Shown piece after piece: positions 1 through 7,707 of a DNA stretch of 17,577 nt. This DNA is from an uncultured Porphyromonadaceae bacterium (GTDB lineage: Bacteria; Bacteroidota; Bacteroidia; Bacteroidales; Muribaculaceae). The first letter of the stretch is position 1, and every line of letters begins with the position of its first letter. The stretch lies in assembly GCA_947175225.1 (NCBI GenBank), contig CAMWLX010000027.1:1-17577 (forward strand). Reading direction: 5' to 3'. The notes beneath the pieces were generated by a model. It did no database searches and was not told the DNA's origin. It saw only the letters and a list, made by a program, of their open reading frames with translations. Made by a program: the position numbers and the translations under genes.

Positions 1-70
1 TCACTTTGTTAACGTCTTTCTTACTCCATTTTGCGACCCTTTAGAAACAATTTAGATTCACCTCAAATAA
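1..70 (-). pseudogene. Decayed 3' continuation of the acyltransferase gene
   Basis: Reading on in the same frame past the TGA at 71-73, the sequence gives LFEVNLNCF, a second stop (TAA, 41-43), then RVAKWSKKDVNKV up to the window edge. As I recall the family, the segment after VPV reads like FEG-NSNFFYR-A-WRK, so the FE, N-N-F and RVAKW-KK matches suggest former coding sequence carrying nonsense changes and perhaps a small deletion. This rests on remembered family sequence and a short stretch. Confidence 0.45.
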
Positions 71-667
71 TCATACAGGAACAATGTCGCGGTCATTCTC
101 GATTGCCTTCTGCGCAAATGCCTTCTGCCATTTGAGGTCGTGAACTTCTCCTCCGGGATGAAGCCTCGATACCAGACCTGCCGGGAAAATCACAATCTGA
201 CGATCGGAAGCATAGGCTGAGTTAATCGCCTCAGCGGCTGCCCGAGCTTGACTTCCATATTTGTTGATCGGAAGAAATACATTGCTTAGCGGCTCAACAT
301 TCATAAGCAAGTCGTTGACCAGAAAACTGATATTCTCATCCCCATAGTGTTGACCTAAAACTGCGATAAGAGCGATCCCATCGAGTCCTCCAAGAGGATG
401 GTTTGACGCGAAGACCACACGCCGGTCAGATGTCGGAAGATTTTCGGCGCCTTCTATCTCAACGTCGATGTTTAGATATTTAAGAACTCTTTGAGAAAAC
501 TTGCTCCCTTCTTCGGGATATCCTACACGTAGCATCTCGTTTAGCTCATCCTGATGGATGAGGCGGCCGAGTGCTCCATAGAGGAAACGGGGTATGAATT
601 TCTGCTTATGCGAAGGGATTCTCTTTTTGAGAATCCCTTCTATATCTAATTGCAACAATGGTCTCAT
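71..667 (-). CDS. GlsA/PlsC-like lysophospholipid acyltransferase, C-terminally truncated
   Basis: Predicted membrane-associated O-acyltransferase of the PlsC/LPLAT superfamily, which moves an acyl chain onto a lysolipid. The Bacteroidales branch it resembles includes GlsA, the O-acyltransferase of glycine-lipid synthesis; that assignment is from memory of the family. The open part is 198 residues. It shows the catalytic motif NHPLGGLD (residues 89-96, His90 and Asp96, spaced one residue wider than classical HX4D) and an FPAG block (161-164) in the place of the acceptor-site motif. Family members run to roughly 270 residues; this one stops right after DIVPV, where a conserved segment should continue. 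The ATG start lies 89 bp after obg, with a hairpin in the gap. No GNAT partner (GlsB-like) is adjacent on the visible side. It may be a decaying gene, a short variant, or a sequence error. The superfamily is secure; exact substrate and intactness are not. Confidence 0.8.
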   Translation of the reverse strand: MRPLLQLDIEGILKKRIPSHKQKFIPRFLYGALGRLIHQDELNEMLRVGYPEEGSKFSQRVLKYLNIDVEIEGAENLPTSDRRVVFASNHPLGGLDGIALIAVLGQHYGDENISFLVNDLLMNVEPLSNVFLPINKYGSQARAAAEAINSAYASDRQIVIFPAGLVSRLHPGGEVHDLKWQKAFAQKAIENDRDIVPV

Positions 668-679
668 AATTTATGCGTC

Positions 680-698
680 GCTCCGCTATAGTCGGAGC
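680..698 (-). promoter_or_regulatory. Hairpin just upstream of the acyltransferase start
   Basis: GCTCCG (680-685) and CGGAGC (693-698) form a perfect 6-bp G/C-rich stem with a 7-base loop. It lies 13 bases before the acyltransferase ATG. In the mRNA it would sit in or next to the ribosome landing zone, so it could dampen translation or mark an RNA processing site. No U-tract follows, so an intrinsic terminator is less likely. Function is inferred. Confidence 0.4.
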
Positions 699-718
699 TT
701 TCGAAAATGTTACCCCAC

Positions 719-752
719 ACGCGCGTCGACGCGCACGGAGTGCGCTAACTAC
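719..752. repeat. REP-like intercistronic repeat, copy 1
   Basis: A 34-bp element matching 2064-2097 at 32 of 34 positions. Its core GCGCACGGAGTGCGC (731-745) is a 6-bp perfect stem with a 3-base loop. Beside it, GCGCGTCGACGCGC (721-734) is a perfect palindrome. It begins 4 bp after the obg stop codon on the minus strand. It resembles REP elements that stabilise or delimit transcripts in other bacteria; that role is inferred. Confidence 0.7.
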
Positions 753-756
753 TTTA

Positions 757-1968
757 TCATTTACCGGTGCCTTTCTTGGCTCCTCGCCATGTGGCGTCTT
801 CGTCGTTGACGGATTGCTCTTCGTCCCAGAATTCGTCTTCCCATTCTTCATCGGTTTCGGGTATCCAGTCCTCTTCCTCTTCATCATCCTGATGGAATAT
901 GAATTTGTCTTCTTCCGCTACGCGATGGTGTCGGTCGAGATCGCGATGTGTGATGGTCGACTTGGCAAGGTTGTCTTCTGAGTTGATCTCACGCCAGAGA
1001 AGATCCTTAAGCTCTGTGAGTCCGAAACCTGTCACAGCAGATATGAAGACGGTGGGTATTCCTTCCGGAAGTTCTTTCTTCATTTCCTCCATCATCTCTT
1101 CATCAAGCATATCGCTCTTGGAGATTGCGAGCACACGGCTCTTGTCCATCAGTTCAGGGTTGAATTGGCGGAGCTCATTGAGAAGGATCTCATAGTCTTT
1201 CTTAATGTCTGTGGAGTCAGCCGGAATCATGAAGAGCAGAACTGCATTGCGTTCGATATGACGGAGGAAACGAAGTCCGAGACCTTTGCCTTCGCTCGCT
1301 CCTTCAATGATACCGGGGATGTCTGCCATCACGAAGCTCTGCCCATTGCGGTAGCTGACGATACCGAGACTTGGCTCCATCGTTGTGAAAGGATAATCGG
1401 CTATTTTTGGCTTTGCAGCTGATATCGCAGATAGGAGAGTAGACTTACCTGCATTCGGAAATCCTACAAGACCTACGTCTCCGAGCAACTTCAACTCGAG
1501 AACCACTGCTTTTTCGATGGCTGGTTGTCCCGGCTGTGCGTATCGCGGCGCACGATTGGTGGAAGTGGCGAAGTGCACATTGCCTCGACCACCCTTTCCG
1601 CCACGAAGAAGCTTGATTTCCTCGCCGTCGCGAGTGATCTCGCAGAGGTATTCGCCAGTGTCTGCATCAAATACGGTGGTTCCTACCGGCACTTCGATGA
1701 TGCGGTCTTCCCCGTCTTTGCCAGTTGATCGGTTTTCTCCGCCGCTCTGTCCGTCAGTGGCGAAGATATGACGCTGATAGCGGAGGTCGAGAAGAGTCCA
1801 TTTGTGGCGGTTGCCACGAAGTATGATGTGTCCGCCGCGTCCGCCGTCGCCGCCGTCGGGACCACCTTTGGGAATATACTTAGCACGATGATAATGCCTG
1901 CTTCCGGCGCCTCCTTTGCCTGATCGGCAAAGTATCTTAACATAATCTATAAAATTCGATTCAGCCAT
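757..1968 (-). CDS. obg: GTPase Obg (CgtA family)
   Basis: Essential ribosome-associated GTPase acting in 50S maturation and stress control. The 403 residues show the glycine-rich Obg fold (about 1-160, with GKGGAG and GGPDGGDGGRGG), then the G domain: G1 GFPNAGKS (169-176), G2 with YPFTT (192-196), G3 DIPG (216-219), G4 SKSD (283-286, the usual NKxD with Ser first) and G5 SAV (310-312). The C-terminal tail from about 352 is strongly acidic, with repeated DE runs and tryptophans, as in many Obg proteins but rather long here. The ATG at 1966-1968 begins the standard N-terminus; an A-run rather than a Shine-Dalgarno precedes it. It lies 142 bp after the nucleotidyltransferase and 89 bp before the acyltransferase, with a REP-like repeat in each gap. 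Confidence 0.97.
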   Translation of the reverse strand: MAESNFIDYVKILCRSGKGGAGSRHYHRAKYIPKGGPDGGDGGRGGHIILRGNRHKWTLLDLRYQRHIFATDGQSGGENRSTGKDGEDRIIEVPVGTTVFDADTGEYLCEITRDGEEIKLLRGGKGGRGNVHFATSTNRAPRYAQPGQPAIEKAVVLELKLLGDVGLVGFPNAGKSTLLSAISAAKPKIADYPFTTMEPSLGIVSYRNGQSFVMADIPGIIEGASEGKGLGLRFLRHIERNAVLLFMIPADSTDIKKDYEILLNELRQFNPELMDKSRVLAISKSDMLDEEMMEEMKKELPEGIPTVFISAVTGFGLTELKDLLWREINSEDNLAKSTITHRDLDRHHRVAEEDKFIFHQDDEEEEDWIPETDEEWEDEFWDEEQSVNDEDATWRGAKKGTGK

Positions 1969-1976
1969 TTTTTTTT

Positions 1977-2002
1977 AATTTAGAATTTAGAATTTAGAAT
2001 TC
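1977..2002. repeat. 7-bp tandem repeat AATTTAG upstream of obg
   Basis: AATTTAG occurs three times in tandem (1977-1997) and is followed by a partial AATTC. It is part of the obg leader on the minus strand, next to the A-run before the start codon. Slippage could vary leader length. No known function. Confidence 0.6.
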
Positions 2003-2063
2003 TTTGAGTCAATAATTCTTCATTCATTATTAATAATTTATAAGGCATAATTAGCTATCTGAG

Positions 2064-2097
2064 ACGCGCTTTGACGCGCACGGAGTGCGCTAACTAC
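2064..2097. repeat. REP-like intercistronic repeat, copy 2
   Basis: Second copy of the element at 719-752, in the same orientation. The core hairpin is GCGCAC / GTGCGC (2076-2081 with 2085-2090). The flanking palindrome of copy 1 is broken here (GCGCTTTGACGCGC). It lies 13 bp after the stop codon of the minus-strand nucleotidyltransferase, and CATAATTAGCT (2046-2056), part of another repeat family, is next to it. Confidence 0.7.
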
Positions 2098-2110
2098 ACT
2101 GTGTCATTGG

Positions 2111-3163
2111 TCAGAAATGGCGGGAAGTGACTTCATTGGCATATCGGAAGTCGTCGGGGGAACCGATGTCGATCCAAGTGCCTTCTATGACGAAATGAGA
2201 CACTTTTAGTCCTTTCGCAATCAATGACTCCACAAAGTCGGGAGCGTCGAGGTATTCGCCACGCTTTATATCGCTCAAAACATTGCGGTCTATTATATAT
2301 ACGCCTGCATTGGCAAAATGGTTGAATGTAGGTTTCTCTTCAAGTCCTGTGACTCGGTCTCCTTCTGTCTTGATAATGGCAAATGGCACTGAGACAGTAT
2401 ATGGGATAGTCGCCATGGTCAACACTGCTCCTGAATCTACATGGTGTCTCCAGAGTTTTTCAAAATCAATGTTGGTGAGAAGATCGGAATTCATCACTAT
2501 CACGTAGTGTTGGCTCAGAGTGTCGATAAGAGCTATGCTTCCCATTGTCCCAAGGCGGCAAGGCTCTTCAATGCAATGCACTTTCCCTTGCCATTTGGGA
2601 TCGGCGAAATGATCGATTATTTGATCCTTCAGATAGTTGACTGTGACATATATATCGTTGACTCCATAATGCCGGAGCGACTCAACATTATAATCTATGA
2701 TGGGTTTGCCCCCGACTTTAAGCAGAGGTTTCGGGGTGTCGAGGGTCAGCGGACGTAGGCGTTCGCCACGTCCGCCAGCCATAAGCACGGCATCAGCCGG
2801 AATAGCTGATTTCATTTTCCGAAGGTCGAGTATGTCGGTCAGAATGCCATCGGTTGTCACTGGCAGCAAATTGATAAGCCTTTCCCTTGCGCGAGCAACT
2901 GTCTTATATCTTTCTTCGGGAGAAGCTTCTGACGTCAGGGATATGAACTTTTTGAATGCGATATCGCTAGCCTTGTCTTCAGTAGTGTGTCCTGCGATAA
3001 GAGCCCTCCTGATATCGCCATCTGTAACGCTCCCGATAAGCTTCCCCTTGCTATCTATAGCAAAGAGAGTCATGGAGTCGCCGCTAAGTTCATTCAGAGC
3101 AGTCAGAGTCTCCCGAATAGTTGCATCTCCGCTTACCGTATGTCTGCTTAATCGACAGTTCAT
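2111..3163 (-). CDS. CBS-domain sugar nucleotidyltransferase (PtmE-like)
   Basis: Predicted cytoplasmic enzyme transferring a nucleoside monophosphate from NTP to a sugar 1-phosphate, feeding surface polysaccharide or glycan synthesis. The 350 residues have an N-terminal CBS pair (about 5-115, containing GSVTDGDIRRAL) and a C-terminal NTP_transferase domain. The latter shows LMAGGRGERLRPLT (127-140), PKP (144-146), the metal-site region MNSD (224-227), GLEEKP (273-278) and WIDIGSPDDF (330-339). The layout matches PtmE, the Campylobacter GlcN-1-P guanylyltransferase of the legionaminate pathway, and related mannose-1-P guanylyltransferases; the sugar and nucleotide cannot be read from sequence. 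Its ATG overlaps the stop of the upstream acyl-CoA synthetase as ATGA, suggesting translational coupling. No other sugar pathway gene is near. Family secure, substrate open. Confidence 0.88.
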   Translation of the reverse strand: MNCRLSRHTVSGDATIRETLTALNELSGDSMTLFAIDSKGKLIGSVTDGDIRRALIAGHTTEDKASDIAFKKFISLTSEASPEERYKTVARARERLINLLPVTTDGILTDILDLRKMKSAIPADAVLMAGGRGERLRPLTLDTPKPLLKVGGKPIIDYNVESLRHYGVNDIYVTVNYLKDQIIDHFADPKWQGKVHCIEEPCRLGTMGSIALIDTLSQHYVIVMNSDLLTNIDFEKLWRHHVDSGAVLTMATIPYTVSVPFAIIKTEGDRVTGLEEKPTFNHFANAGVYIIDRNVLSDIKRGEYLDAPDFVESLIAKGLKVSHFVIEGTWIDIGSPDDFRYANEVTSRHF

Positions 3164-5025
3164 TGCTCTTCACTATCATCCGGAATCAAAGGAGTCTCAT
3201 CATCCTTTGGCCCATCATACATTTCCTCAATTTCTTTCGCATATCGCTTTGCCACTATGGGGCGTCGCACCTTCATAGTATTGGTCACTTCTCCATCTGC
3301 CATAGAGAAATGCCGGGGGAGCAGAGTGATCTTCTTTATCTGTTCGTATGAGGCGAGGTCTTTCTGGAGCTCGTCGATCTCTCCCATCATCATTTCAATC
3401 AGCTCCGGATTCTTGAGGAAGAGGGCTTTATCTTCAGTATCGATCCCTTTTGATTTTGCCCATGCTGTAATTTGCTCCATGTTTGGCACCACAAGTGCTG
3501 TGACATACTTGCGCTCGTCGCCAATTACTGCCAATTCATCAATATATTTGTTTTCTGCCAGACGGCTTTCGAGAAGCTGCGGAGCGATGTATTTGCCATT
3601 GGAAGTCTTGAAGAGGTCTTTCACGCGTTCAGTCAGCACCAAAGCCCCTGTTTCTGTGAAGTATCCGGCATCGCCTGTGCGGAACCATCCATCGTCGGTG
3701 AAAGCCTTGGCGTTTGCATCCGGATTGTTGTAGTAGCCGGCTGTCACTGTCGGTCCCTTCACAAGAATCTCACCCTCCTTGTCGATTTTCACCTTGACCA
3801 TGGGAAGGGGTTTGCCGACGGTGCCGATTTCATAGTCTTTGAATGGAAAAGCAGAGACTGTAGCTGTAGTCTCGCTCAGTCCATAGCCGATAATCACGTT
3901 GATGCCAATCGACTGCATGAACTCAGTGATTCGCGGGCTGAGAGGAGCGCCTGCTGTAGGGAACATTTTAGGATCCGGCAGACCAATGGTCTTCTTAACT
4001 TTCGAGAAAACTCGCTTGTCCCAGAACCGATATTCTTTTTCAAGCCATGATGGCACGGGTTTGCCTTCTCTGCGGAATCCCAGGTTTCGGCGATATCCAA
4101 CTCGAATGGCACGGCCTACCATCATCTGCTGCACCTTGCTCATCTTGGAGATTTTTTCCTTAACGCCAGCATAGACTTTCTCCCAGAATCTTGGCACACA
4201 GGTCATGAGGTTTGGTTTCACTTGAGGCAAAGTATCCTGGATGATTCTCGGATCTTCATTGATTGCTATTCTGATGCCTTTTGTCAGGCAGAAGAAGCAC
4301 CATGCTTTTTCAAGGATATGGCTCATAGGCAGAAATGCCATTGATAGGTCCTTGTCAGTGACATTGATCAAGAATTTCAGGTGAGCTTCCATTGCTGCAT
4401 CGTAATTGGAATGACTTAGGCATACCCCTTTTGGTTCGCCAGTGGTGCCTGACGTGTAGATAAGGGTAGCAATGTCATCAGGGAGACCTCGGTCGGTGCG
4501 TTGCTCCACGAGTATACGTGTGTCTTCATCAGCCTCGACACCGAGCTTCAAAAAATCGTCCCAGAAAATCGAAGCGGTGTCATCTGAATTGAGATCGAGT
4601 CCCTCTTTCTTGAACACTACAATCTTGTCGATCTGCTCGGGATGCTGTTTCCAATAATTGTAGGCAAGCGGATATTGGTGCTTTTCCCCTACGAAAAGAA
4701 TACGCGGCTGTCCGTCGTTGACGATAAAGTCGTATTGCGATTGACTGCTGCTTGAATATAGAGGGATGGTAGCTGCCCGATTGCGGAACCCGGCATACTC
4801 AGTGATGAGAATCTGAGGTGTGTTGTTGGAGCAGACGGCTATAGTATCTTTCTCCTTAAGACCAAGACGCGCGAGAGCGCGGGCAGCCACATCGATCTGG
4901 ACGCGGAACTCTTCCCAGCTTGTGGGGAGCCATTCTCCTGCTTTTCGCCAGCAATAGCGGTATGCTTCGCGGTCGCCATATTTTTCCGCCTGACGACGAA
5001 TCATTTCTACAAGTTTATTTGCCAT
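3160..5025 (-). CDS. Long-chain fatty acid--CoA ligase (AMP-forming)
   Basis: Activates fatty acids with ATP and CoA to acyl-CoA, through an acyl-adenylate; probably at the inner face of the membrane. The 621 residues belong to the FadD15/ACSL-like branch of the ANL superfamily. They show the P-loop YTSGTTGEPKG (190-200), LPMSHILE (232-239), YGLSET (381-386), the hinge region GWFRTGD (446-452), NGKYIAPQ (476-483) and the adenylation lysine in TNTMKVRR (Lys585). Length is normal for this branch and the tail is acidic. It is the first gene of the minus-strand group and its stop overlaps the next start by 4 bases. It is divergent from topA across 270 bp. No clear minus-strand TAnnTTTG box was found in front of it. 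Chain length preference is unknown. Confidence 0.93.
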   Translation of the reverse strand: MANKLVEMIRRQAEKYGDREAYRYCWRKAGEWLPTSWEEFRVQIDVAARALARLGLKEKDTIAVCSNNTPQILITEYAGFRNRAATIPLYSSSSQSQYDFIVNDGQPRILFVGEKHQYPLAYNYWKQHPEQIDKIVVFKKEGLDLNSDDTASIFWDDFLKLGVEADEDTRILVEQRTDRGLPDDIATLIYTSGTTGEPKGVCLSHSNYDAAMEAHLKFLINVTDKDLSMAFLPMSHILEKAWCFFCLTKGIRIAINEDPRIIQDTLPQVKPNLMTCVPRFWEKVYAGVKEKISKMSKVQQMMVGRAIRVGYRRNLGFRREGKPVPSWLEKEYRFWDKRVFSKVKKTIGLPDPKMFPTAGAPLSPRITEFMQSIGINVIIGYGLSETTATVSAFPFKDYEIGTVGKPLPMVKVKIDKEGEILVKGPTVTAGYYNNPDANAKAFTDDGWFRTGDAGYFTETGALVLTERVKDLFKTSNGKYIAPQLLESRLAENKYIDELAVIGDERKYVTALVVPNMEQITAWAKSKGIDTEDKALFLKNPELIEMMMGEIDELQKDLASYEQIKKITLLPRHFSMADGEVTNTMKVRRPIVAKRYAKEIEEMYDGPKDDETPLIPDDSEEQ

Positions 5026-5033
5026 GTCATTTT

Positions 5034-5066
5034 AATTCATAATGCATAATTCATAATGCATAATTA
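5034..5066. repeat. A/T-rich dispersed repeat, tandem form
   Basis: Two exact tandem copies of AATTCATAATGCAT (5034-5047 and 5048-5061) followed by AATTA. The same word recurs at 8821-8849, 8870-8883, 8908-8949 and 15812-15833. Here it lies 8 bp upstream of the acyl-CoA ligase start, so it would be in that gene's 5' leader. Confidence 0.7.
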
Positions 5067-5094
5067 TGTGTTGAGAGCGTTTGGGGTTTGCGAA

Positions 5095-5130
5095 GACAAC
5101 GACGAAAACGTTGATAACGACGAAAACGGG
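5095..5130. repeat. 18-bp tandem repeat in the fadD-like/topA divergent region
   Basis: Two 18-bp units (5095-5112 and 5113-5130) agree at 15 of 18 positions, sharing AACGACGAAAACG exactly. They lie between two divergently transcribed genes, so they could be a regulator binding site. A decayed coding remnant is also possible. Confidence 0.55.
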
Positions 5131-5192
5131 ACCACCCTACACATATATAACGATTAAGAATCTGTTTTTTCCTAAAACAATACACCTTAATA

Positions 5193-5223
5193 TTGTGTTT
5201 CTGAAATAAAAGTATTAATTTTG
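5193..5223 (+). promoter_or_regulatory. Bacteroidetes-type promoter of topA
   Basis: TTG (5193-5195), a 20-bp spacer and TAATTTTG (5216-5223) fit the -33/-7 consensus of the Bacteroidetes primary sigma factor. Transcription would start about 5230, leaving a leader of about 65 bases before the chosen topA ATG. A short inverted repeat, ACAATA (5177-5182) with TATTGT (5191-5196), overlaps the -33 element. Confidence 0.75.
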
Positions 5224-5295
5224 CGCAAGAATTAGCCCTGCATATCTGCCAATGATATGAATTTGGGCGTGATAAAGCCTGATTATAAGAATATT

Positions 5296-7644
5296 ATGAA
5301 TAATCTCGTAATAGTAGAGTCGCCTGCAAAAGCTAAAACCATTGAAAAATTCCTTGGTAAGGGGTACACTGTGCTCTCTTCCTACGGACATATCCGCGAC
5401 CTTAAGAAGAAAGGAATATCTATTGATTTTGAAAATAATTTCCAGCCGGAATATGAGATACCGGCTGATAAGAAAGACACCGTAAAGAAACTTAAAGAAG
5501 CTGCAAAGAAAGCCGATATGGTATGGCTTGCTTCCGATGAAGACCGCGAAGGAGAGGCCATAGCCTGGCATCTATATGAAGTGCTTGGACTTAATCCAAC
5601 GAATACAAAGAGGATTGTCTTTCACGAGATTACGAAACCAGCTATCCTCAATGCCATTGCAAATCCCCGCGACATTGACATCGACAGAGTCAATGCCCAG
5701 CAAGCTCGCCGAGTGCTCGATAGAATAGTAGGCTTCGAGCTGAGCCCGGTGCTTTGGAAGAAGATCAAGCCATCCCTTTCTGCCGGACGAGTTCAGAGCG
5801 TTGCCGTTAGGCTTATATGTGAGCGAGAAAAAGAGATTTCAGCTTTTATGCCGGAGTCTTACTATCGCATTTCAGGACATTTTGAGATCCCCGGTTCTGA
5901 AGCGGGGCTCAAGGCTGATCTTTCCCGCCGTTGTGCCGATGAGAAAGATGCGATGGATGTCTTAAGCGAGTGTAGCAATGCCACGTTCAGGATTGCTGAG
6001 GTCAATGTAAGACCAGGAAAACGTCAGCCCTATCCTCCATTCACTACATCCACACTTCAACAGGAGGCTTCAAGAAGGCTTGGTTTCTCTGTGAATCAGA
6101 CAATGGTGATAGCACAGAAACTTTATGAAGATGGAAAGATCACATATATGCGTACCGACTCCACCAATCTTTCGGAGCTCGCTCTTCGCGACATTTCTGA
6201 TACAATCAAAAAAGACATAGGGGAGCAATATCTTAAAGTTCGTCACTATCATACACATTCTAAGGGAGCTCAGGAAGCCCATGAGGCAATACGCCCTACA
6301 TATGTGAGCAACCGCACTATCGATGGAGATGCTAAGGAGCAGAAACTTTACGACCTTATTTGGCGTCGAGCTGTGGCTTCACAGATGGCAGATGCTGAGA
6401 TAGAGAAAACCACAGTAGATATAGCTATCACTCCCTCTGCAACTAAAAATACTGAAGACACGTCGCATGGCGTGTTCAAGGCTGAAGGAGAGGTGGTGGT
6501 TTTCCCGGGCTTCTTGACTGTATATCAGCAAGGCACAGGAAAGGATACTTCACTTCCCCCTCTTTCTGTCGGCATGGATTTGCAACCAAAGGAAATTACC
6601 GCTACAGAAGACTTCACACAGGCTCCTCCGAGATATTCAGAGGCTTCTCTCGTGAAAAAAATGGAAGAACTCGGTATTGGGCGTCCTTCTACCTATGCTC
6701 CGACTATCTCCACAATCCAGCAACGTGAATATGTGAAACGCGGCGAGAAAGAGGGGACGCCTCAAGATTTTAAGGAAATCACACTTAAGAAGGGTAAGAT
6801 TTCGATGAAGACTAAGACTATGTCGGTAGGGTCGGAGAAAGGAAAGCTCGTCCCGACTGATACGGGAATGGTGGTCAATGACTTCCTTACCGAGTATTTC
6901 CCTGATATTTTAGATTATAATTTCACTGCTAAGATCGAGGAAAAATTCGACGATATAGCAGAAGGAAAGCTTCCTTGGCAGAATGAGATGTCGGAGTTCT
7001 ATGGTGATTTCCATCCTGAGATTGAAAAGATCAATTCTCTCAAGATGGAGCATAAGGTAGGTGAACGGCAACTTGGTGTCGATCCAAAGACCGGACGGGC
7101 AGTATATGTGAAGATCGGACGATTCGGTCCGGTCGTACAGATTGGTGAGGCTACAGATGAAGACAAACCACTTTTCGCTTCCATGCAGCCTGACCAAAGC
7201 GTGCAGACTCTCACTCTTGAAGAGGCTCTCAAGCTTTTTGAACTTCCACGCGATGTAGGCACATTTGATGGTAAGAAGATCTTGGCGGCTGTAGGTCGTT
7301 TCGGCCCGTATATCCGTCATGACTCTGTGTTTGTGTCCATACCAAAGGATATGTCTCCATTGTCTATCACAGAGGCAGAAGCTATCGAGCTTATTGAGAA
7401 GAAAAGGGCAGATGAAGCCAACAAGTTCATCAAGTCGTTTCCGGAGAATCCTGAGATAGAGATTCTCAATGGTCGCTACGGTCCTTACTTCACATTCTTA
7501 CCGGAAGGCGCAAAGAAGAAAGTAAACTATAAGATCCCCAAAGGCACAGATCCTCATAGTTTGACATTGGAAGATGTGCTAAAACTCAAAGAGCAGCAGG
7601 ATGCAGCCCCGAAAAAACGTCCTACTGCGAGAGGGAAAAAGTAA
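5296..7644 (+). CDS. topA: DNA topoisomerase I (type IA)
   Basis: Relaxes negative supercoils through a transient 5'-phosphotyrosine link. The start is placed at the ATG at 5296 because the family begins MxNLVIVESPAKAKT; an in-frame ATG at 5257 would add 13 unrelated residues. The 782 residues have the Toprim domain at the start with ASDEDREGE (acidic metal site, 81-87), the core ending AGRVQSVAVRL, and the active-site tyrosine in ITYMRTDS (Tyr284). The C-terminus has three related blocks, GRFGPVVQ, GRFGPYIR and GRYGPYFT, spaced exactly 59 residues apart: topoisomerase C-terminal repeats in place of the cysteine zinc fingers of the E. coli enzyme. The tail is basic. It has its own promoter, and prfB follows after 63 bp. 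Confidence 0.97.
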   Translation: MNNLVIVESPAKAKTIEKFLGKGYTVLSSYGHIRDLKKKGISIDFENNFQPEYEIPADKKDTVKKLKEAAKKADMVWLASDEDREGEAIAWHLYEVLGLNPTNTKRIVFHEITKPAILNAIANPRDIDIDRVNAQQARRVLDRIVGFELSPVLWKKIKPSLSAGRVQSVAVRLICEREKEISAFMPESYYRISGHFEIPGSEAGLKADLSRRCADEKDAMDVLSECSNATFRIAEVNVRPGKRQPYPPFTTSTLQQEASRRLGFSVNQTMVIAQKLYEDGKITYMRTDSTNLSELALRDISDTIKKDIGEQYLKVRHYHTHSKGAQEAHEAIRPTYVSNRTIDGDAKEQKLYDLIWRRAVASQMADAEIEKTTVDIAITPSATKNTEDTSHGVFKAEGEVVVFPGFLTVYQQGTGKDTSLPPLSVGMDLQPKEITATEDFTQAPPRYSEASLVKKMEELGIGRPSTYAPTISTIQQREYVKRGEKEGTPQDFKEITLKKGKISMKTKTMSVGSEKGKLVPTDTGMVVNDFLTEYFPDILDYNFTAKIEEKFDDIAEGKLPWQNEMSEFYGDFHPEIEKINSLKMEHKVGERQLGVDPKTGRAVYVKIGRFGPVVQIGEATDEDKPLFASMQPDQSVQTLTLEEALKLFELPRDVGTFDGKKILAAVGRFGPYIRHDSVFVSIPKDMSPLSITEAEAIELIEKKRADEANKFIKSFPENPEIEILNGRYGPYFTFLPEGAKKKVNYKIPKGTDPHSLTLEDVLKLKEQQDAAPKKRPTARGKK

Positions 7645-7647
7645 CTT

Positions 7648-7667
7648 AACTTTTGGGAGCAAAAGTT
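7648..7667 (+). other. Intercistronic hairpin between topA and prfB
   Basis: AACTTTT (7648-7654) and AAAAGTT (7661-7667) pair perfectly around GGGAGC, 3 bases after the topA stop. The stem is A/T-rich and no U-run follows, so it may be a partial terminator, an RNA processing site, or nothing. The 63-bp gap also holds two AGGAA boxes (7686-7690, 7694-7698) upstream of the prfB ATG. Confidence 0.35.
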
Positions 7668-7707
7668 GAAGGTTATGGGGTTATAAGGAAATAAGGAAAT
7701 AAAAATA

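Noticed and set aside
673..981. Plus-strand ORF with a hydrophobic, membrane-like stretch
   Set aside because: It is antisense to the acidic tail of Obg; runs of GAA/GAT codons read backwards give Phe/Ile/Leu, which mimics a membrane segment.
1126..1134. Obg G4 motif SKSD instead of NKxD as a possible loss of guanine specificity
   Set aside because: As I recall, Ser/Thr at the first position is frequent in Bacteroidetes Obg proteins; Lys and Asp are kept and all other G motifs are intact.
2697..4050. Plus-strand ORFs of 158-193 codons opposite the acyl-CoA ligase and nucleotidyltransferase genes
   Set aside because: They lie wholly inside well-identified genes on the other strand, have low-complexity composition and no recognisable domain.
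5257..5295. Earlier in-frame start for topA
   Set aside because: The added 13 residues are unlike the family, which starts at M-x-NLVIVESPAKAKT; the ATG at 5296 fits.
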